A stretch of 64,000 nucleotides of DNA from Prochlorococcus sp. AG-355-A18 (GTDB lineage: Bacteria; Cyanobacteriota; Cyanobacteriia; PCC-6307; Cyanobiaceae): contig QCDH01000002.1 of NCBI GenBank assembly GCA_003280985.1, positions 62,001-126,000 on the forward strand, given 5' to 3'. This document shows, piece by piece, positions 33,167 through 41,984 of the stretch (position 1 is its first letter; each line of letters opens with the position of its first letter). The translations under genes were made by a program, and so were the position numbers. Below the pieces are notes generated by a model. It worked only from the letters and a program-made list of their open reading frames with translations, had not been told where the DNA came from and ran no database searches.

Positions 33167-33346
33167 ATGAACAAAAATAATATGTTGAAGCCATATACAG
33201 TGTATTACCGTGATTTTCAAAATATAAGATTAGAAAACTGTTTTTATGCTTTTGACGCTTACGAGGCTAGAACACTCGCAATGGAATTTAATAAGTATAT
33301 AAACGAGCATCCAAACAGCATAGATCTTATAAGATGCGAAAAATGA
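33167..33346 (+). CDS. Small hypothetical protein (59 aa)
   Basis: An ATG at 33167 gives a 59-residue soluble protein (LKPYTVYYRDFQNIRLENCFYAFDAYEA in parts, then ARTLAMEFNKYINEHPNSIDLIRCE). A YTVYYRDFQN strand followed by a Y-x-A-F-D-A-Y-EAR helix looks like a short beta-alpha unit, seen in small phage-like or cyanobacterial proteins with substrates unknown. The composition supports a real gene. Confidence 0.55.
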   Translation: MNKNNMLKPYTVYYRDFQNIRLENCFYAFDAYEARTLAMEFNKYINEHPNSIDLIRCEK

Positions 33347-33379
33347 AAATGTTTTTTATTAATTTAAAATAATAATTTA

Positions 33380-34090
33380 TTAAACACTCAAGAATTTATC
33401 AATAACCGTTTGACTCAACTCACTAGTATTTCCGCTAGCAACAATACCTCCGCGTTGCATCGCATAATATCTACTGGCTTGTCTTACAAAATGCAAATGT
33501 TGTTCAACTAATAAAACACCAATTCCTGTATCTCTAATTATCTGGTTAATTGCATTTTCAATGTCTAAAACTATATTCGGCTGAATACCTTCCGTTGGTT
33601 CGTCAAGCAATAGAAGTTGAGGTTTGCCTAGCAATGCTCTCGCAATAGCTAATTGCTGTTGTTGTCCTCCACTAAGATCTCCTCCTTTCCTTTGTAGAAA
33701 ATCTTTAAGGATTGGGAAGAGATCATAGATAAATGTATCTATTTTCTTGTTCTTAGATAATCCACCTGGTAGAGACTCCATCCCTAACATAAGATTCTCT
33801 TCAACTGATAGGTATGGAATAATTTCTCTCCCTTGAGGAACGTAAGCCATTCCTTTCCTAGCCCTCTGATGAGGTGCTTTTCTGTTAATATTTTCACCAA
33901 TGAAATAAATATCTCCTTTTTTTTGTTTTAACAAACCAATCAGTGATTTCAATAAAGTTGTTTTGCCAACTCCATTTCTTCCAATCAAACAAACCATTTC
34001 TCCTGATTTAACGTTTAAATCTACGTCCCTAAGAATATGACTCTCGCCATAATAAGTATTTAACGATTTTATTTCTAGTAATTTTTCCAT
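33380..34090 (-). CDS. urtE: Urea ABC transporter ATP-binding protein UrtE
   Basis: A 236-residue LivF-type ATPase: Walker A GRNGVGKTT (about 38-46), signature LSGGQQQQLA, Walker B LLLLDEPTEGIQ. The last gene of the urt operon, starting 2 bases after urtD ends. Together with UrtD it powers high-affinity urea uptake through UrtBC. Assigned to urea rather than amino acids from the position next to urease and the full urtABCDE order. Confidence 0.94.
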   Translation of the reverse strand: MEKLLEIKSLNTYYGESHILRDVDLNVKSGEMVCLIGRNGVGKTTLLKSLIGLLKQKKGDIYFIGENINRKAPHQRARKGMAYVPQGREIIPYLSVEENLMLGMESLPGGLSKNKKIDTFIYDLFPILKDFLQRKGGDLSGGQQQQLAIARALLGKPQLLLLDEPTEGIQPNIVLDIENAINQIIRDTGIGVLLVEQHLHFVRQASRYYAMQRGGIVASGNTSELSQTVIDKFLSV

Positions 34091-34092
34091 AA

Positions 34093-34842
34093 CTACTCCT
34101 CAGGTCTTCCTAAATAAACATCAATAACTTTTTTGTCTTTTTGTATTGTTTCCATGGTTCCCTCACATAATACTGTGCCTTGATTTAATACTGAAACATT
34201 ACTATCAAGTCTTCTTATGAATTCCATATCGTGATCTATTACCACTACTGTATTTTCGCCTGATAAAGATTTTAATAAATCAGCTGTAAGATCTGTTTCT
34301 TCATCAGTTAAACCGGCGACAGGTTCATCTACCAACATTAAATCTGGCTTCTGTCCTACTAACATGGCTATCTCGAGCCATTGCTTTTGGCCATGTGATA
34401 GAGATCCAGCTTTTGAATCAACTTTTTGAGCTAAATTAACAATGTTCATAAGACGATCAATCTCATTAAGCTGCTCATCCTTAATATTTTTATTTATAAG
34501 GTTTAAGGGACTTTTAGGAGTTGTCACCGATAATTCAAGATTTTCTTTAACTGTTAGATTTTCAAAGATTCTTGGACTTTGGAACTTCCTTCCAACTCCA
34601 AGTCTGGCTATTTTATGTTCCTTTCTACCTACTAAAGATTTCCCTTTAAAAATTACTTCACCGTTTGTTGGCTTAACCTTTCCAGTTATTACATCAAGAA
34701 ATGTTGTTTTACCTGCGCCATTTGGTCCTATTACAGCTCTTAATTCTCCTTTCTTCAAATTTAAATTAAGTTTGTTGAGAGCTAAAAAACCCTCGAAACT
34801 AACAGTAATATCTATTAAATTGAGAAGATCTTTATTATTCAT
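34093..34842 (-). CDS. urtD: Urea ABC transporter ATP-binding protein UrtD
   Basis: A 249-residue LivG-type ATPase from the ATG at 34842. An in-frame start at 34887 would add 15 residues inside urtC and is unlikely. Walker A is GPNGAGKTT, the signature is LSHGQKQWLEIA, which is the usual LSHGQKQ of this group, and Walker B is LMLVDEPVAGL. Its start overlaps the end of urtC by 8 bases. Confidence 0.93.
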   Translation of the reverse strand: MNNKDLLNLIDITVSFEGFLALNKLNLNLKKGELRAVIGPNGAGKTTFLDVITGKVKPTNGEVIFKGKSLVGRKEHKIARLGVGRKFQSPRIFENLTVKENLELSVTTPKSPLNLINKNIKDEQLNEIDRLMNIVNLAQKVDSKAGSLSHGQKQWLEIAMLVGQKPDLMLVDEPVAGLTDEETDLTADLLKSLSGENTVVVIDHDMEFIRRLDSNVSVLNQGTVLCEGTMETIQKDKKVIDVYLGRPEE

Positions 34843-35965
34843 TATTACCCTCCTTATTATTAACTTCCAAGCTTGGATAGGTTTCAATCTTTCTTTTCAA
34901 ACCATATCTTTGAAGAAGATTCCTAGGACCATCTCCTTGAATCCATCCTAAAACGCCTTCTGGTAAAGCTGTTACAACTAATATAAATAACCCACCTTGA
35001 ATAAACATCCAGCTAGCAGGTAAAGCTTCACTTACTAGACTTTTTGCATAGTTGATGAAAACTGCTCCTAGTATCGCTCCCAATAAAGTTCCTCTTCCTC
35101 CAACCGCAACCCATATAACCATTTCTATAGAAAAGGGAACCGTCATAAATTGAGGGGATACTATTCCAGACTGAACGGTATATAAAGCTCCCGAAATTCC
35201 TGCGAGACCTCCAGCAATAGAAAATATTATCGTCTTGAATATAACTGGATTGTATCCTGTAAACCTAACTCTTGGTTCATCATCTCGTATTCCTATAAGG
35301 ATATTTCCAAATCTTCCTTTAACTACCCACTTTGCAAAAAACCATGCGGCTATTACTAGTATGGCGGTTATCCAAAAGAATATTCTTTGCATAGACTCGG
35401 AGCCTACCATCTGACCAAATAGTTGTGTTACATCTGTTTTTAATCCATTTGTTCCATTTATAAGTTTTTGTTGTCCATTAAAGAAGTTAAAGAATACAAG
35501 AAGAGAAGCTTGAGTAAGTATAGAGAAATAAACCCCTTTGATTCTATTCCTGAAAACAAGAAATCCAATTAAACCTGCAACTAATGCTGGAATTATCCAG
35601 ATAGCAAAGAAGGTAAAAAAAGGCGATCTAAAAGGTTCCCAGAAAAAAGGTAATTTTTCAACACCATATAAAGCAAAAAATTCAGGAATATTATTTGGAA
35701 ATTCAGAGGAGCTGGTTATTTGTAAATACATTGCTGCACAATATCCACCTAGTGCAAAAAATATACCTTGTCCAAGACTTAGTAAACCTGTATATCCCCA
35801 GATAAGATCAACACCAAGTGCAACTATAGATAAGGATAAGTATCTACCTAGAAGGTTTAGTCTAAATACAGGGAGTAAAGTTGGTGCTGCAATAATTAAG
35901 GCTATTAATATTATCCAAAATGATAATACTATTTTTTTATCAAATTTAATTTTACTTAAGGACAT
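34835..35965 (-). CDS. urtC: Urea ABC transporter permease UrtC
   Basis: A 376-residue LivM-type permease with about ten membrane segments (for example SLSIVALGVDLIWGYTGLLSLGQG and the EAA-like loop GIRDDEPRVRFTGYN). Its ATG shares one base with the urtB stop (TAATG). With UrtB it forms the membrane channel for urea. Length is normal. Confidence 0.94.
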   Translation of the reverse strand: MSLSKIKFDKKIVLSFWIILIALIIAAPTLLPVFRLNLLGRYLSLSIVALGVDLIWGYTGLLSLGQGIFFALGGYCAAMYLQITSSSEFPNNIPEFFALYGVEKLPFFWEPFRSPFFTFFAIWIIPALVAGLIGFLVFRNRIKGVYFSILTQASLLVFFNFFNGQQKLINGTNGLKTDVTQLFGQMVGSESMQRIFFWITAILVIAAWFFAKWVVKGRFGNILIGIRDDEPRVRFTGYNPVIFKTIIFSIAGGLAGISGALYTVQSGIVSPQFMTVPFSIEMVIWVAVGGRGTLLGAILGAVFINYAKSLVSEALPASWMFIQGGLFILVVTALPEGVLGWIQGDGPRNLLQRYGLKRKIETYPSLEVNNKEGNNE

Positions 35966-37119
35966 TAGTTTTCAACCATCCTTCCTTTTTGAGGAAATAA
36001 ACCAGTAGGTTTAAATTGTAAGAATAAAACAATTAGTGCAAATATCATTACTCTTGCCATACTTGTGGTCGCAAAAAAGTTAATTGTGTTTGATAAAGGT
36101 AAAGGCATATTTGGCCATATTGATAAGAACCTTCCAGCTCCAATCAAATCAGTCATTATTCCTATTCCAAATGAAGCAAGTACTGTTCCTAATAAATTTC
36201 CTACTCCTCCCAGCACTACAACCATAAAACAACCAACTATATAGTTTCCGCCAACATTTGGTCCTACAGAACCTAAAAGAGATACTGCTACCCCAGCAAC
36301 TCCTGCTAAGCCAGATCCAATTCCAAAAGTAATTATATCCACTTTTTCAGTAGATATACCAAGACAGTCACTCATTTGTCGGTTTTGAGTAACTGCTCTT
36401 ATACGCATCCCCCAAGCACTTTGTTTAAGAAATAATGTTATTGCTATTACAGAGATTAGAGTAATGACAATTATCATTAATCTTGTTTTAGGGAAGGTAG
36501 TGCCAATAATTTCTACTTGACCTCTCATCCACGAGGGAGCTGTTACATCAACATTTCGAGCGCTTGCTCTACTAAGTTTGCCGATAGAAGATGAGATTAA
36601 GCTACCTGTCAGGACCCCAGTTAAAGCAGCAAATATCCAAGAACTAAATTTAAAATATTTGAAATTTATTGATTCTTTTATTTTTGTAGGGAATGTTGTT
36701 GGTAAGAATAAACCAATTAAAAGACTTATAATCAGACCGGTCCCATAAGCTAAAGGTACACTTCTGACAAATTGTTGAAGAATTAAGCTTACCCCCCAAG
36801 TTGCAAGAAGTGTTTCTAGTGGACTTCCATAAAGCTTTCTTATTATAGTTTTTTCTAGAAGAATGCCTACTACTCCACTAACAATAAAAGCAAGGAAAAT
36901 AGAAACTATTATGTACGAATTGTAAAAAGGTTTTAATATAGGTAATTTGAAAATTAATTGCGTTACGTATGTTGTGTAAGCTCCAAGCATCATAAGTTCT
37001 CCATGGGCAAGATTTATTACACCCATGAGACCAAAAACAATTGCTAGACCTAATGCAGCTACAAGTAGAACAGATCCGATTGCAACACCATTAAAAAGAC
37101 TATCGAGAAGTAACTCCAA
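35965..37119 (-). CDS. urtB: Urea ABC transporter permease UrtB
   Basis: A 384-residue LivH-type permease; typical are GLAIVFGLMGVINLAHGELMMLGAY near the start and MRIRAVTQNRQMSDCLGIS in the cytoplasmic loop. It is separated from urtA by 83 bases containing a long hairpin, so it may be expressed at a lower level than the binding protein. Confidence 0.94.
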   Translation of the reverse strand: MELLLDSLFNGVAIGSVLLVAALGLAIVFGLMGVINLAHGELMMLGAYTTYVTQLIFKLPILKPFYNSYIIVSIFLAFIVSGVVGILLEKTIIRKLYGSPLETLLATWGVSLILQQFVRSVPLAYGTGLIISLLIGLFLPTTFPTKIKESINFKYFKFSSWIFAALTGVLTGSLISSSIGKLSRASARNVDVTAPSWMRGQVEIIGTTFPKTRLMIIVITLISVIAITLFLKQSAWGMRIRAVTQNRQMSDCLGISTEKVDIITFGIGSGLAGVAGVAVSLLGSVGPNVGGNYIVGCFMVVVLGGVGNLLGTVLASFGIGIMTDLIGAGRFLSIWPNMPLPLSNTINFFATTSMARVMIFALIVLFLQFKPTGLFPQKGRMVEN

Positions 37120-37148
37120 TTTTAAAAAAGAAAATATTTGATTATATA

Positions 37149-37180
37149 AAATAAAAGGAGGCCTTAACCTCCCTTTATTT
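37149..37180 (-). terminator. Attenuator-like stem-loop between urtA and urtB
   Basis: AAATAAAAGGAGG (37149-37161) pairs over 13 bases (one G-T pair in the transcript) with CCTCCCTTTATTT (37168-37180), leaving a 6-base loop. Read on the minus strand, the arm ends in a T-rich tract. It may act as a partial terminator or a 3'-end stabiliser that raises the urtA message above urtBCDE, as seen after binding-protein genes of other ABC operons. Confidence 0.75.
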
Positions 37181-37202
37181 TGAAGTATAGGTTTTAACTA
37201 GA

Positions 37203-38480
37203 TTAAAGCTTATACTTTTCTCCTTTTGAAGGATCTGTCCAATCGCATGCAAATCCTTTTGAACTTGGATGCTTTTGGTTCCATGCTTGAGGAAGAACAA
37301 CTCCAGTCTCTTCAAGGATTGTAAATCCACCCTCTGCATTAATCTCTCCAATTCTTACTGTTTGAGATAAGTGGTGATTTGGCATAACTTCAACAGGACC
37401 TTGTGGAGCATCAAACTTTTGTCCAACAAGTGCTTCTCTTACTGCGTTGTCGTCGAATGTTCCAGCATCTTCTACTGCCTGTTTCCATAAGTAAACCATG
37501 TTATATGCAGATTCTTGTGGATCAGCTACAACACGATCTGCTCCCCATCTTTTCTTGAAACTTGCAGCAAATTTCTTAGATGCAGGAGTATCAATGGACA
37601 TCATGTAGTTCCAAGCACCGTAGTGACCTTCAAGGAATTCAGGACCAATTGTACTAATCTCTTCTTCAGCAATTGAATAGTTCATAACATAGTACCCACT
37701 TGATGGTGTAATACCTGCGTCTTGAATCTGTTTGAAGAATGCAACGTTTTGGTCACCATTAAGTGTGTTAATGATAATTCCACCGTCAGGCAACGCTTTT
37801 TTGATTTTTGAGATAATTGGAGCAACTTCAGTATTTCCTAATGGAAGATAATCTTCTCCAACAACTGTGCCTCCTAACTGTTCTACCTGAGCTTTTGTAA
37901 TTGTGTTTGAAGTTCTTGGGAAAACATAATCAGAACCTACAAGGAAGAAATCTCCACCCGCTGCAGGAGAACGCTTATACATGAAATCTGTAGCGGGTTC
38001 TGACTGTTGGTTTGGTGTGGCTCCTGTATAGAATATGTTGTTAGAACATTCTTGAGCTTCATATTGAATTGGGTAGTAAAGGAAAGCATCCTTTGATTCG
38101 TAGACTGGTAACATTGCCTTTCTACTCGCAGATGTCCAACCACCAAATACTACAGGGACACCGTCTTGGTCTATAAGTTTCTTAGATTTTTCAGCAAAAG
38201 TAGGCCAGTCAGAAGCACCATCTTCAACAATGTATTCTATTTTGTAGCTTTTGCCGCCAACTTTTACACCACCAGCAGCATTTATCTCTTCAATAGCCAT
38301 TTTTTCAGTATCAACAAGGGTTGATTCAGAAATCGCCATTGTTCCAGATAACGAATGTAAAATACCAACGGTGACTGTATCATCGAAACTTCCGGAGGTT
38401 CCACCTCCACCGCATGAAGTCGCTGTGACAGCAAGTGAGGCAGTAGCTAATCCTGCCAAAATACGCCTTGAAATTCTCAT
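37203..38480 (-). CDS. urtA: Urea ABC transporter substrate-binding lipoprotein UrtA
   Basis: A 425-residue periplasmic binding protein. It begins with a signal peptide (RISRRILAGLATASLAVTATSC) with a Cys at 23 that fits a lipobox followed by GGGG. The LivJ-type fold follows: VTVGILHSLSGTMAISE, FGGWTSASRKAMLPV, IIINTLNGDQNVAFFKQ. It captures urea for the UrtBCDE transporter. An NtcA-type promoter precedes it, and it lies downstream of ureG on the same strand. Confidence 0.95.
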   Translation of the reverse strand: MRISRRILAGLATASLAVTATSCGGGGTSGSFDDTVTVGILHSLSGTMAISESTLVDTEKMAIEEINAAGGVKVGGKSYKIEYIVEDGASDWPTFAEKSKKLIDQDGVPVVFGGWTSASRKAMLPVYESKDAFLYYPIQYEAQECSNNIFYTGATPNQQSEPATDFMYKRSPAAGGDFFLVGSDYVFPRTSNTITKAQVEQLGGTVVGEDYLPLGNTEVAPIISKIKKALPDGGIIINTLNGDQNVAFFKQIQDAGITPSSGYYVMNYSIAEEEISTIGPEFLEGHYGAWNYMMSIDTPASKKFAASFKKRWGADRVVADPQESAYNMVYLWKQAVEDAGTFDDNAVREALVGQKFDAPQGPVEVMPNHHLSQTVRIGEINAEGGFTILEETGVVLPQAWNQKHPSSKGFACDWTDPSKGEKYKL

Positions 38481-38528
38481 GAATTAGGATAAATTAGGTA
38501 ATTGACCCTCATTAGGGGGATAAAGTAA

Positions 38529-38570
38529 AAGTTATTAACGAGTGAGGATTAGTTTTGTATCAGTCGTAAC
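38529..38570 (-). promoter_or_regulatory. urtA: NtcA-activated-type promoter of urtA
   Basis: On the minus strand, GTTACGACTGATAC (38570-38557) fits the NtcA box GTA-N8-TAC with one mismatch. Twenty-two bases later comes TAACTT (38534-38529), a TAN3T-type -10 element. This N22 spacing is what class II NtcA promoters show. The start of urtA lies about 50 bases downstream. NtcA control of urea uptake genes is established in cyanobacteria. Confidence 0.6.
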
Positions 38571-38614
38571 TTTTTGTTGAATCCAATATATTAGTAAAGC
38601 GCATTTTTCAAGTT

Positions 38615-39220
38615 TCAATTGTTTGGTATATGGGATTCTAAAAATTGAATTATTTCTTTAATTCCTATGCCGCTACACAGGTTGGTAAAAAACCAAGGTT
38701 TCCCATTTCTCATAAATTCCGTATCACTTTTCATAATATTTAAATCTGCACCAACCATATCTGCTAAGTCAATTTTGTTTATTAATAATAAATCTGATCT
38801 TGTTATGCCTGGCCCCCCTTTTCTGGGAATTTTGTCTCCTGCAGATACATCAATCACGTATATTGATAAATCTACAAGTTCTGGACTAAAACTTGATGCT
38901 AAATTATCACCTCCACTTTCCACAAAAACAAAATCTAAAGGATGATATTTATTTTCTAAATCTAAAACTGCATTTTTATTTAAGGAACAATCCTCTCTAA
39001 TCGCTGTATGGGGACAACCTCCTGTTTCTACACCAATAATCCTTCCTTCCTCTAAAACTTTTTTATTTATTAGAAAATTAGCATCTTCTTTGGTGTAAAT
39101 ATCATTTGTGACAACTGCTATCTCATAATTTTTTTTCAGGCTTAAGCATAGAGTCTCTACTAATGCAGTTTTTCCTGAACCTACAGGCCCAGCAACCCCT
39201 ATTCTCAATTTGCTGCTCAT
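38615..39220 (-). CDS. ureG: Urease accessory GTPase UreG
   Basis: A 201-residue GTPase: P-loop GPVGSGKT (11-18), the metal-binding [13 protein letters not shown] segment, ESGGDNLA, and NKIDLAD as the base-recognition motif. It hydrolyses GTP while delivering nickel to urease with UreD, UreE and UreF. It follows ureF with a 3-base spacer and is upstream of urtA. Confidence 0.96.
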   Translation of the reverse strand: MSSKLRIGVAGPVGSGKTALVETLCLSLKKNYEIAVVTNDIYTKEDANFLINKKVLEEGRIIGVETGGCPHTAIREDCSLNKNAVLDLENKYHPLDFVFVESGGDNLASSFSPELVDLSIYVIDVSAGDKIPRKGGPGITRSDLLLINKIDLADMVGADLNIMKSDTEFMRNGKPWFFTNLCSGIGIKEIIQFLESHIPNN

Positions 39221-39223
39221 AAA

Positions 39224-39910
39224 TTAATTTCTAAAAAGTTTTGTATAAAGGTCATTATGATTTTGTTGTGCCATAGCTAAACCTACATTGCCAAAATAGA
39301 TGTCATCAATTTCTTTGTCCATAATTTCTTTAGAAACTTTTGAAATTATTGCTAATAAGTCTCTCTGAATTAATTGTGCTTTGGTTGAGCCAATAGGAAT
39401 AATTCTTAATGCTGCACTAAGCTGGTTTGCACTCCACGCGTAGAAAAAATTCTCAACCATTTCTAACTTCGTAATTTCAAAACAATAACAAGCCCAACTC
39501 CACGATAATGACCAGGAGCTTTTTTTATTATTTTCATATAGATATTCAAATCCAAATTCTTTGGTTAAATCAAAAAGAGATTTTGACATTTGAATTTGTT
39601 GTTCTCTCATTTCTAGAGAGTCCTTTGATGAGAGGATCCATTTATCCAAACTCAATAGCTTTTGCAAATTAATTTTAAAATTTTTGCTGTCGTTTAGCTC
39701 ATTGAAAATATCAAAAAATTCTAGTAAAAGACGTGCATCTAGTCTGATCTGGCCAATTTTTAGTTCACTTATGATTAATTCTTTTACGGAATTTGAGTCT
39801 TTTAAATTTTTATTATGAAGATAACTCTCCATTCCCTCCGAATAACAAAATCCTCCAACTGGTAAGTTAGGACTTATTAATAAATATTTTAATAAGCGAC
39901 TTTTACTCAT
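39224..39910 (-). CDS. ureF: Urease accessory protein UreF
   Basis: A 228-residue all-helical protein from the ATG at 39910; an in-frame GTG at 39922 would add four residues. SPNLPVGGFCYSEGMESYL is the typical UreF start, and AWSANQLSAALRIIPIGSTKAQ is near the end. UreF scaffolds the UreD-UreF-UreG activation complex. The start lies inside the last codons of ureE, so the genes are coupled. Confidence 0.93.
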   Translation of the reverse strand: MSKSRLLKYLLISPNLPVGGFCYSEGMESYLHNKNLKDSNSVKELIISELKIGQIRLDARLLLEFFDIFNELNDSKNFKINLQKLLSLDKWILSSKDSLEMREQQIQMSKSLFDLTKEFGFEYLYENNKKSSWSLSWSWACYCFEITKLEMVENFFYAWSANQLSAALRIIPIGSTKAQLIQRDLLAIISKVSKEIMDKEIDDIYFGNVGLAMAQQNHNDLYTKLFRN

Positions 39911-40352
39911 GACTATGGGCACCTCTTTCCGGAAAAAACTTTTTCTTGGTATTTTTTACATCAACTTTAAAATTAAGGAGCATATTTTTAATAACATAAT
40001 CACTTTTTGTTAAAAGAATGCCTTCTTCGATTTCTACTTCTACGTGCCTATTTCCTAGATGATAAGCAATTTTAATAAGCTCAATTTGTGAATTTGAACT
40101 TATTTCAATTAAATTTTCTATTTTTGCAATTATTTCTACATATATGTTGGATTCATTAGTTGAAAGAATATCTCCATCGTTTAATTTGCCCTTTCTAGGT
40201 AATTGTAAAATTATTTCTTGATCACAATCCGTTAATCTTTTGCCTCGTAAGATTCTTCTTTCATCTGAACTTAAGGTAAGTCTTAAAATTGAACATGATT
40301 TTGGTTTTTCCTTAATCCAATCAGTTACAACAATTTGTTCATTCATTCTCAT
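39903..40352 (-). CDS. ureE: Urease accessory nickel chaperone UreE
   Basis: A 149-residue protein from the ATG at 40352 (other in-frame starts: TTG 40358, ATG 40346). LTLSSDERRILRGKRLTDCDQEIILQLPRKG is the UreE N-domain in pieces, and LGNRHVEVEIEEGILL holds the conserved His of the metal-binding domain. UreE normally ends in a His-rich nickel-binding tail; here the tail is short, ERGAHSHE. It is divergent from ureD, sharing a ~48-base intergenic region. Confidence 0.92.
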   Translation of the reverse strand: MRMNEQIVVTDWIKEKPKSCSILRLTLSSDERRILRGKRLTDCDQEIILQLPRKGKLNDGDILSTNESNIYVEIIAKIENLIEISSNSQIELIKIAYHLGNRHVEVEIEEGILLTKSDYVIKNMLLNFKVDVKNTKKKFFPERGAHSHE

Positions 40353-40367
40353 AATCAAAATTTTTGG

Positions 40368-40384
40368 TTACTTTAATTTAGTAA
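40368..40384. repeat. Palindrome in the ureE-ureD divergent promoter region
   Basis: TTACT (40368-40372) and AGTAA (40380-40384) form an inverted repeat with 7 bases between, in the only gap separating ureE and ureD. It does not fit GTA-N8-TAC. It might be a regulatory site for both operons or chance in AT-rich DNA. Confidence 0.25.
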
Positions 40385-40400
40385 TTAAAGAAAACAATTT

Positions 40401-41303
40401 ATGATTAAAACTTCATGGGAAGGTAATTGTTTCTTAAATTTTTTCAATAATAAAACAAGTTTAGGAAATGTTAATAAAACAATCTTAAAATCCAAATCAA
40501 CTTCTCCTTATAAAATATTGAAGTCTACTCATGATCAAGAGGGTAGATGCATTTTGCCTGTTCTACATACTGCAGGGGGATTGGTTGGAGGAGATTTACT
40601 TGACTTTGAAGTAAATCTTGAAAAAAACTCTAAGGTTTTGTTAACTACCTCTTCAGCTCAGAAAGTATATGGATCAGTTGGAAGATCTAAAATTAATCCA
40701 AAAGGAAGTTTTTCAAAGCAAAAGAATCTTATAAACATTCTTGAAAATTCTCATTTGGAATATCTCCCCCAAGAAACAATTATTTTTGCAAATGGTTTAT
40801 ATGAGCAAACGTTTAAAGTATCTATCTCCGAAACTTCAAGTTTTTTATTTACTGATTTAATTAGACTCGGCAGATCTTCTTCTGGAGAGTCTATTGAAAG
40901 TGGAGTTTACAGGTCCAAATTAGAAATTATGAGAAATAATGATTTATATGATGATTGGGAATATGTTGATCAAATTGAATTATCAAAAGCAAGTTATGTG
41001 GCTAAGTCAGGCATGGATTATATGCCTGTTTTTGGATCCTTAATTTGGATTTGTGAAAAAGATTTTTCCAAAACAAAAATAAATAATCTAGTGGTAAAAA
41101 TTAAAAAAATTCTTTATGAAAATGATAATAATTTATCTATTGGAATTCTTGAAAATGGAATTTCTGTACGATTCCTAGGGAGTTCTTCTCAAGAAGCAAG
41201 GGAATGTTTTTTTTGTATTTGGAAACAAATTAGGTCTGTTTGTGGATTTTGTGAGCCAAAATATCAAGGTGTATGGCCTTTACAAGATTCTATGAATTAT
41301 TAA
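40401..41303 (+). CDS. ureD: Urease accessory protein UreD
   Basis: A 300-residue protein with the UreD core: [35 protein letters not shown] (in pieces), [16 protein letters not shown], and LGRSSSGE. UreD binds apo-urease and supports nickel insertion. It is the first plus-strand gene of ureDABC, divergent from ureEFG. Sequence is normal length for the family. Confidence 0.93.
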   Translation: MIKTSWEGNCFLNFFNNKTSLGNVNKTILKSKSTSPYKILKSTHDQEGRCILPVLHTAGGLVGGDLLDFEVNLEKNSKVLLTTSSAQKVYGSVGRSKINPKGSFSKQKNLINILENSHLEYLPQETIIFANGLYEQTFKVSISETSSFLFTDLIRLGRSSSGESIESGVYRSKLEIMRNNDLYDDWEYVDQIELSKASYVAKSGMDYMPVFGSLIWICEKDFSKTKINNLVVKIKKILYENDNNLSIGILENGISVRFLGSSSQEARECFFCIWKQIRSVCGFCEPKYQGVWPLQDSMNY

Positions 41304-41354
41304 TTATGTTCACAGAGAACCTTTTTTAAGAATTTATAGATTAATTTTTATAAT

Positions 41355-41657
41355 ATGCATCTTTCACCTCAAGAAAAGGATAAATTATTGATTTTTTCTG
41401 CTGCGCTCTTAGCTGAAAGAAGACTTAATCGAGGTCTGAAGCTGAATTATCCGGAAACAATCGCTTTTTTAAGTTTTCAGGTTCTTGAGGGAGCTAGAGA
41501 TGGGAAAAGTGTAAGTCAATTAATGTCAGAGGGAACTACCTGGCTTTCGAAATCACAAGTTATGGAGGGCATTCCGGAAATGGTTGATGAAGTTCAAATA
41601 GAAGCGGTTTTTCCTGATGGGACTAAATTAGTTACTATTCACAATCCAATTAATTAA
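41355..41657 (+). CDS. ureA: Urease subunit gamma
   Basis: A 100-residue Ure[21 protein letters not shown] at the start, [20 protein letters not shown] and ending [10 protein letters not shown]. The smallest structural subunit of the (UreABC)3 urease. A TATAAT sits right before the ATG (41349-41354), too close to serve as this gene's -10 unless the transcript is leaderless; a promoter further upstream is likely. ureB follows after 2 bases. Confidence 0.97.
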   Translation: MHLSPQEKDKLLIFSAALLAERRLNRGLKLNYPETIAFLSFQVLEGARDGKSVSQLMSEGTTWLSKSQVMEGIPEMVDEVQIEAVFPDGTKLVTIHNPIN

Positions 41658-41659
41658 TT

Positions 41660-41980
41660 ATGAGTAAGTTAATTCCTGGCGAAATAATTCCAGAACAAGG
41701 TGCAATCGAATTAAATTTTGGTAAGGATATAAAAACAGTAACAGTTTCTAATTCTGGAGATAGACCTGTGCAAGTTGGATCTCATTATCATTTTTTTGAA
41801 GCTAATAAAGCTTTAATTTTTGATCGAGAATTAACAAAAGGGATGCGCCTTGACATTCCTGCAGGAACAGCAATTAGATTTGAACCTGGAGATACGACAG
41901 ATGTCAAACTAGTTCCATATAAAGGTTTAAGAAATGTATATGGTTTTAATTCATTAGTTAATGGTTCTTTAGATATTTAA
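41660..41980 (+). CDS. ureB: Urease subunit beta
   Basis: A 106-residue Ure[42 protein letters not shown] and the [13 protein letters not shown] segment are all diagnostic. It packs with UreA and UreC in the urease trimer. It starts 2 bases after ureA and ends 4 bases before ureC, so the three subunits are translated in step. Confidence 0.97.
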   Translation: MSKLIPGEIIPEQGAIELNFGKDIKTVTVSNSGDRPVQVGSHYHFFEANKALIFDRELTKGMRLDIPAGTAIRFEPGDTTDVKLVPYKGLRNVYGFNSLVNGSLDI

Positions 41981-41984
41981 AATT

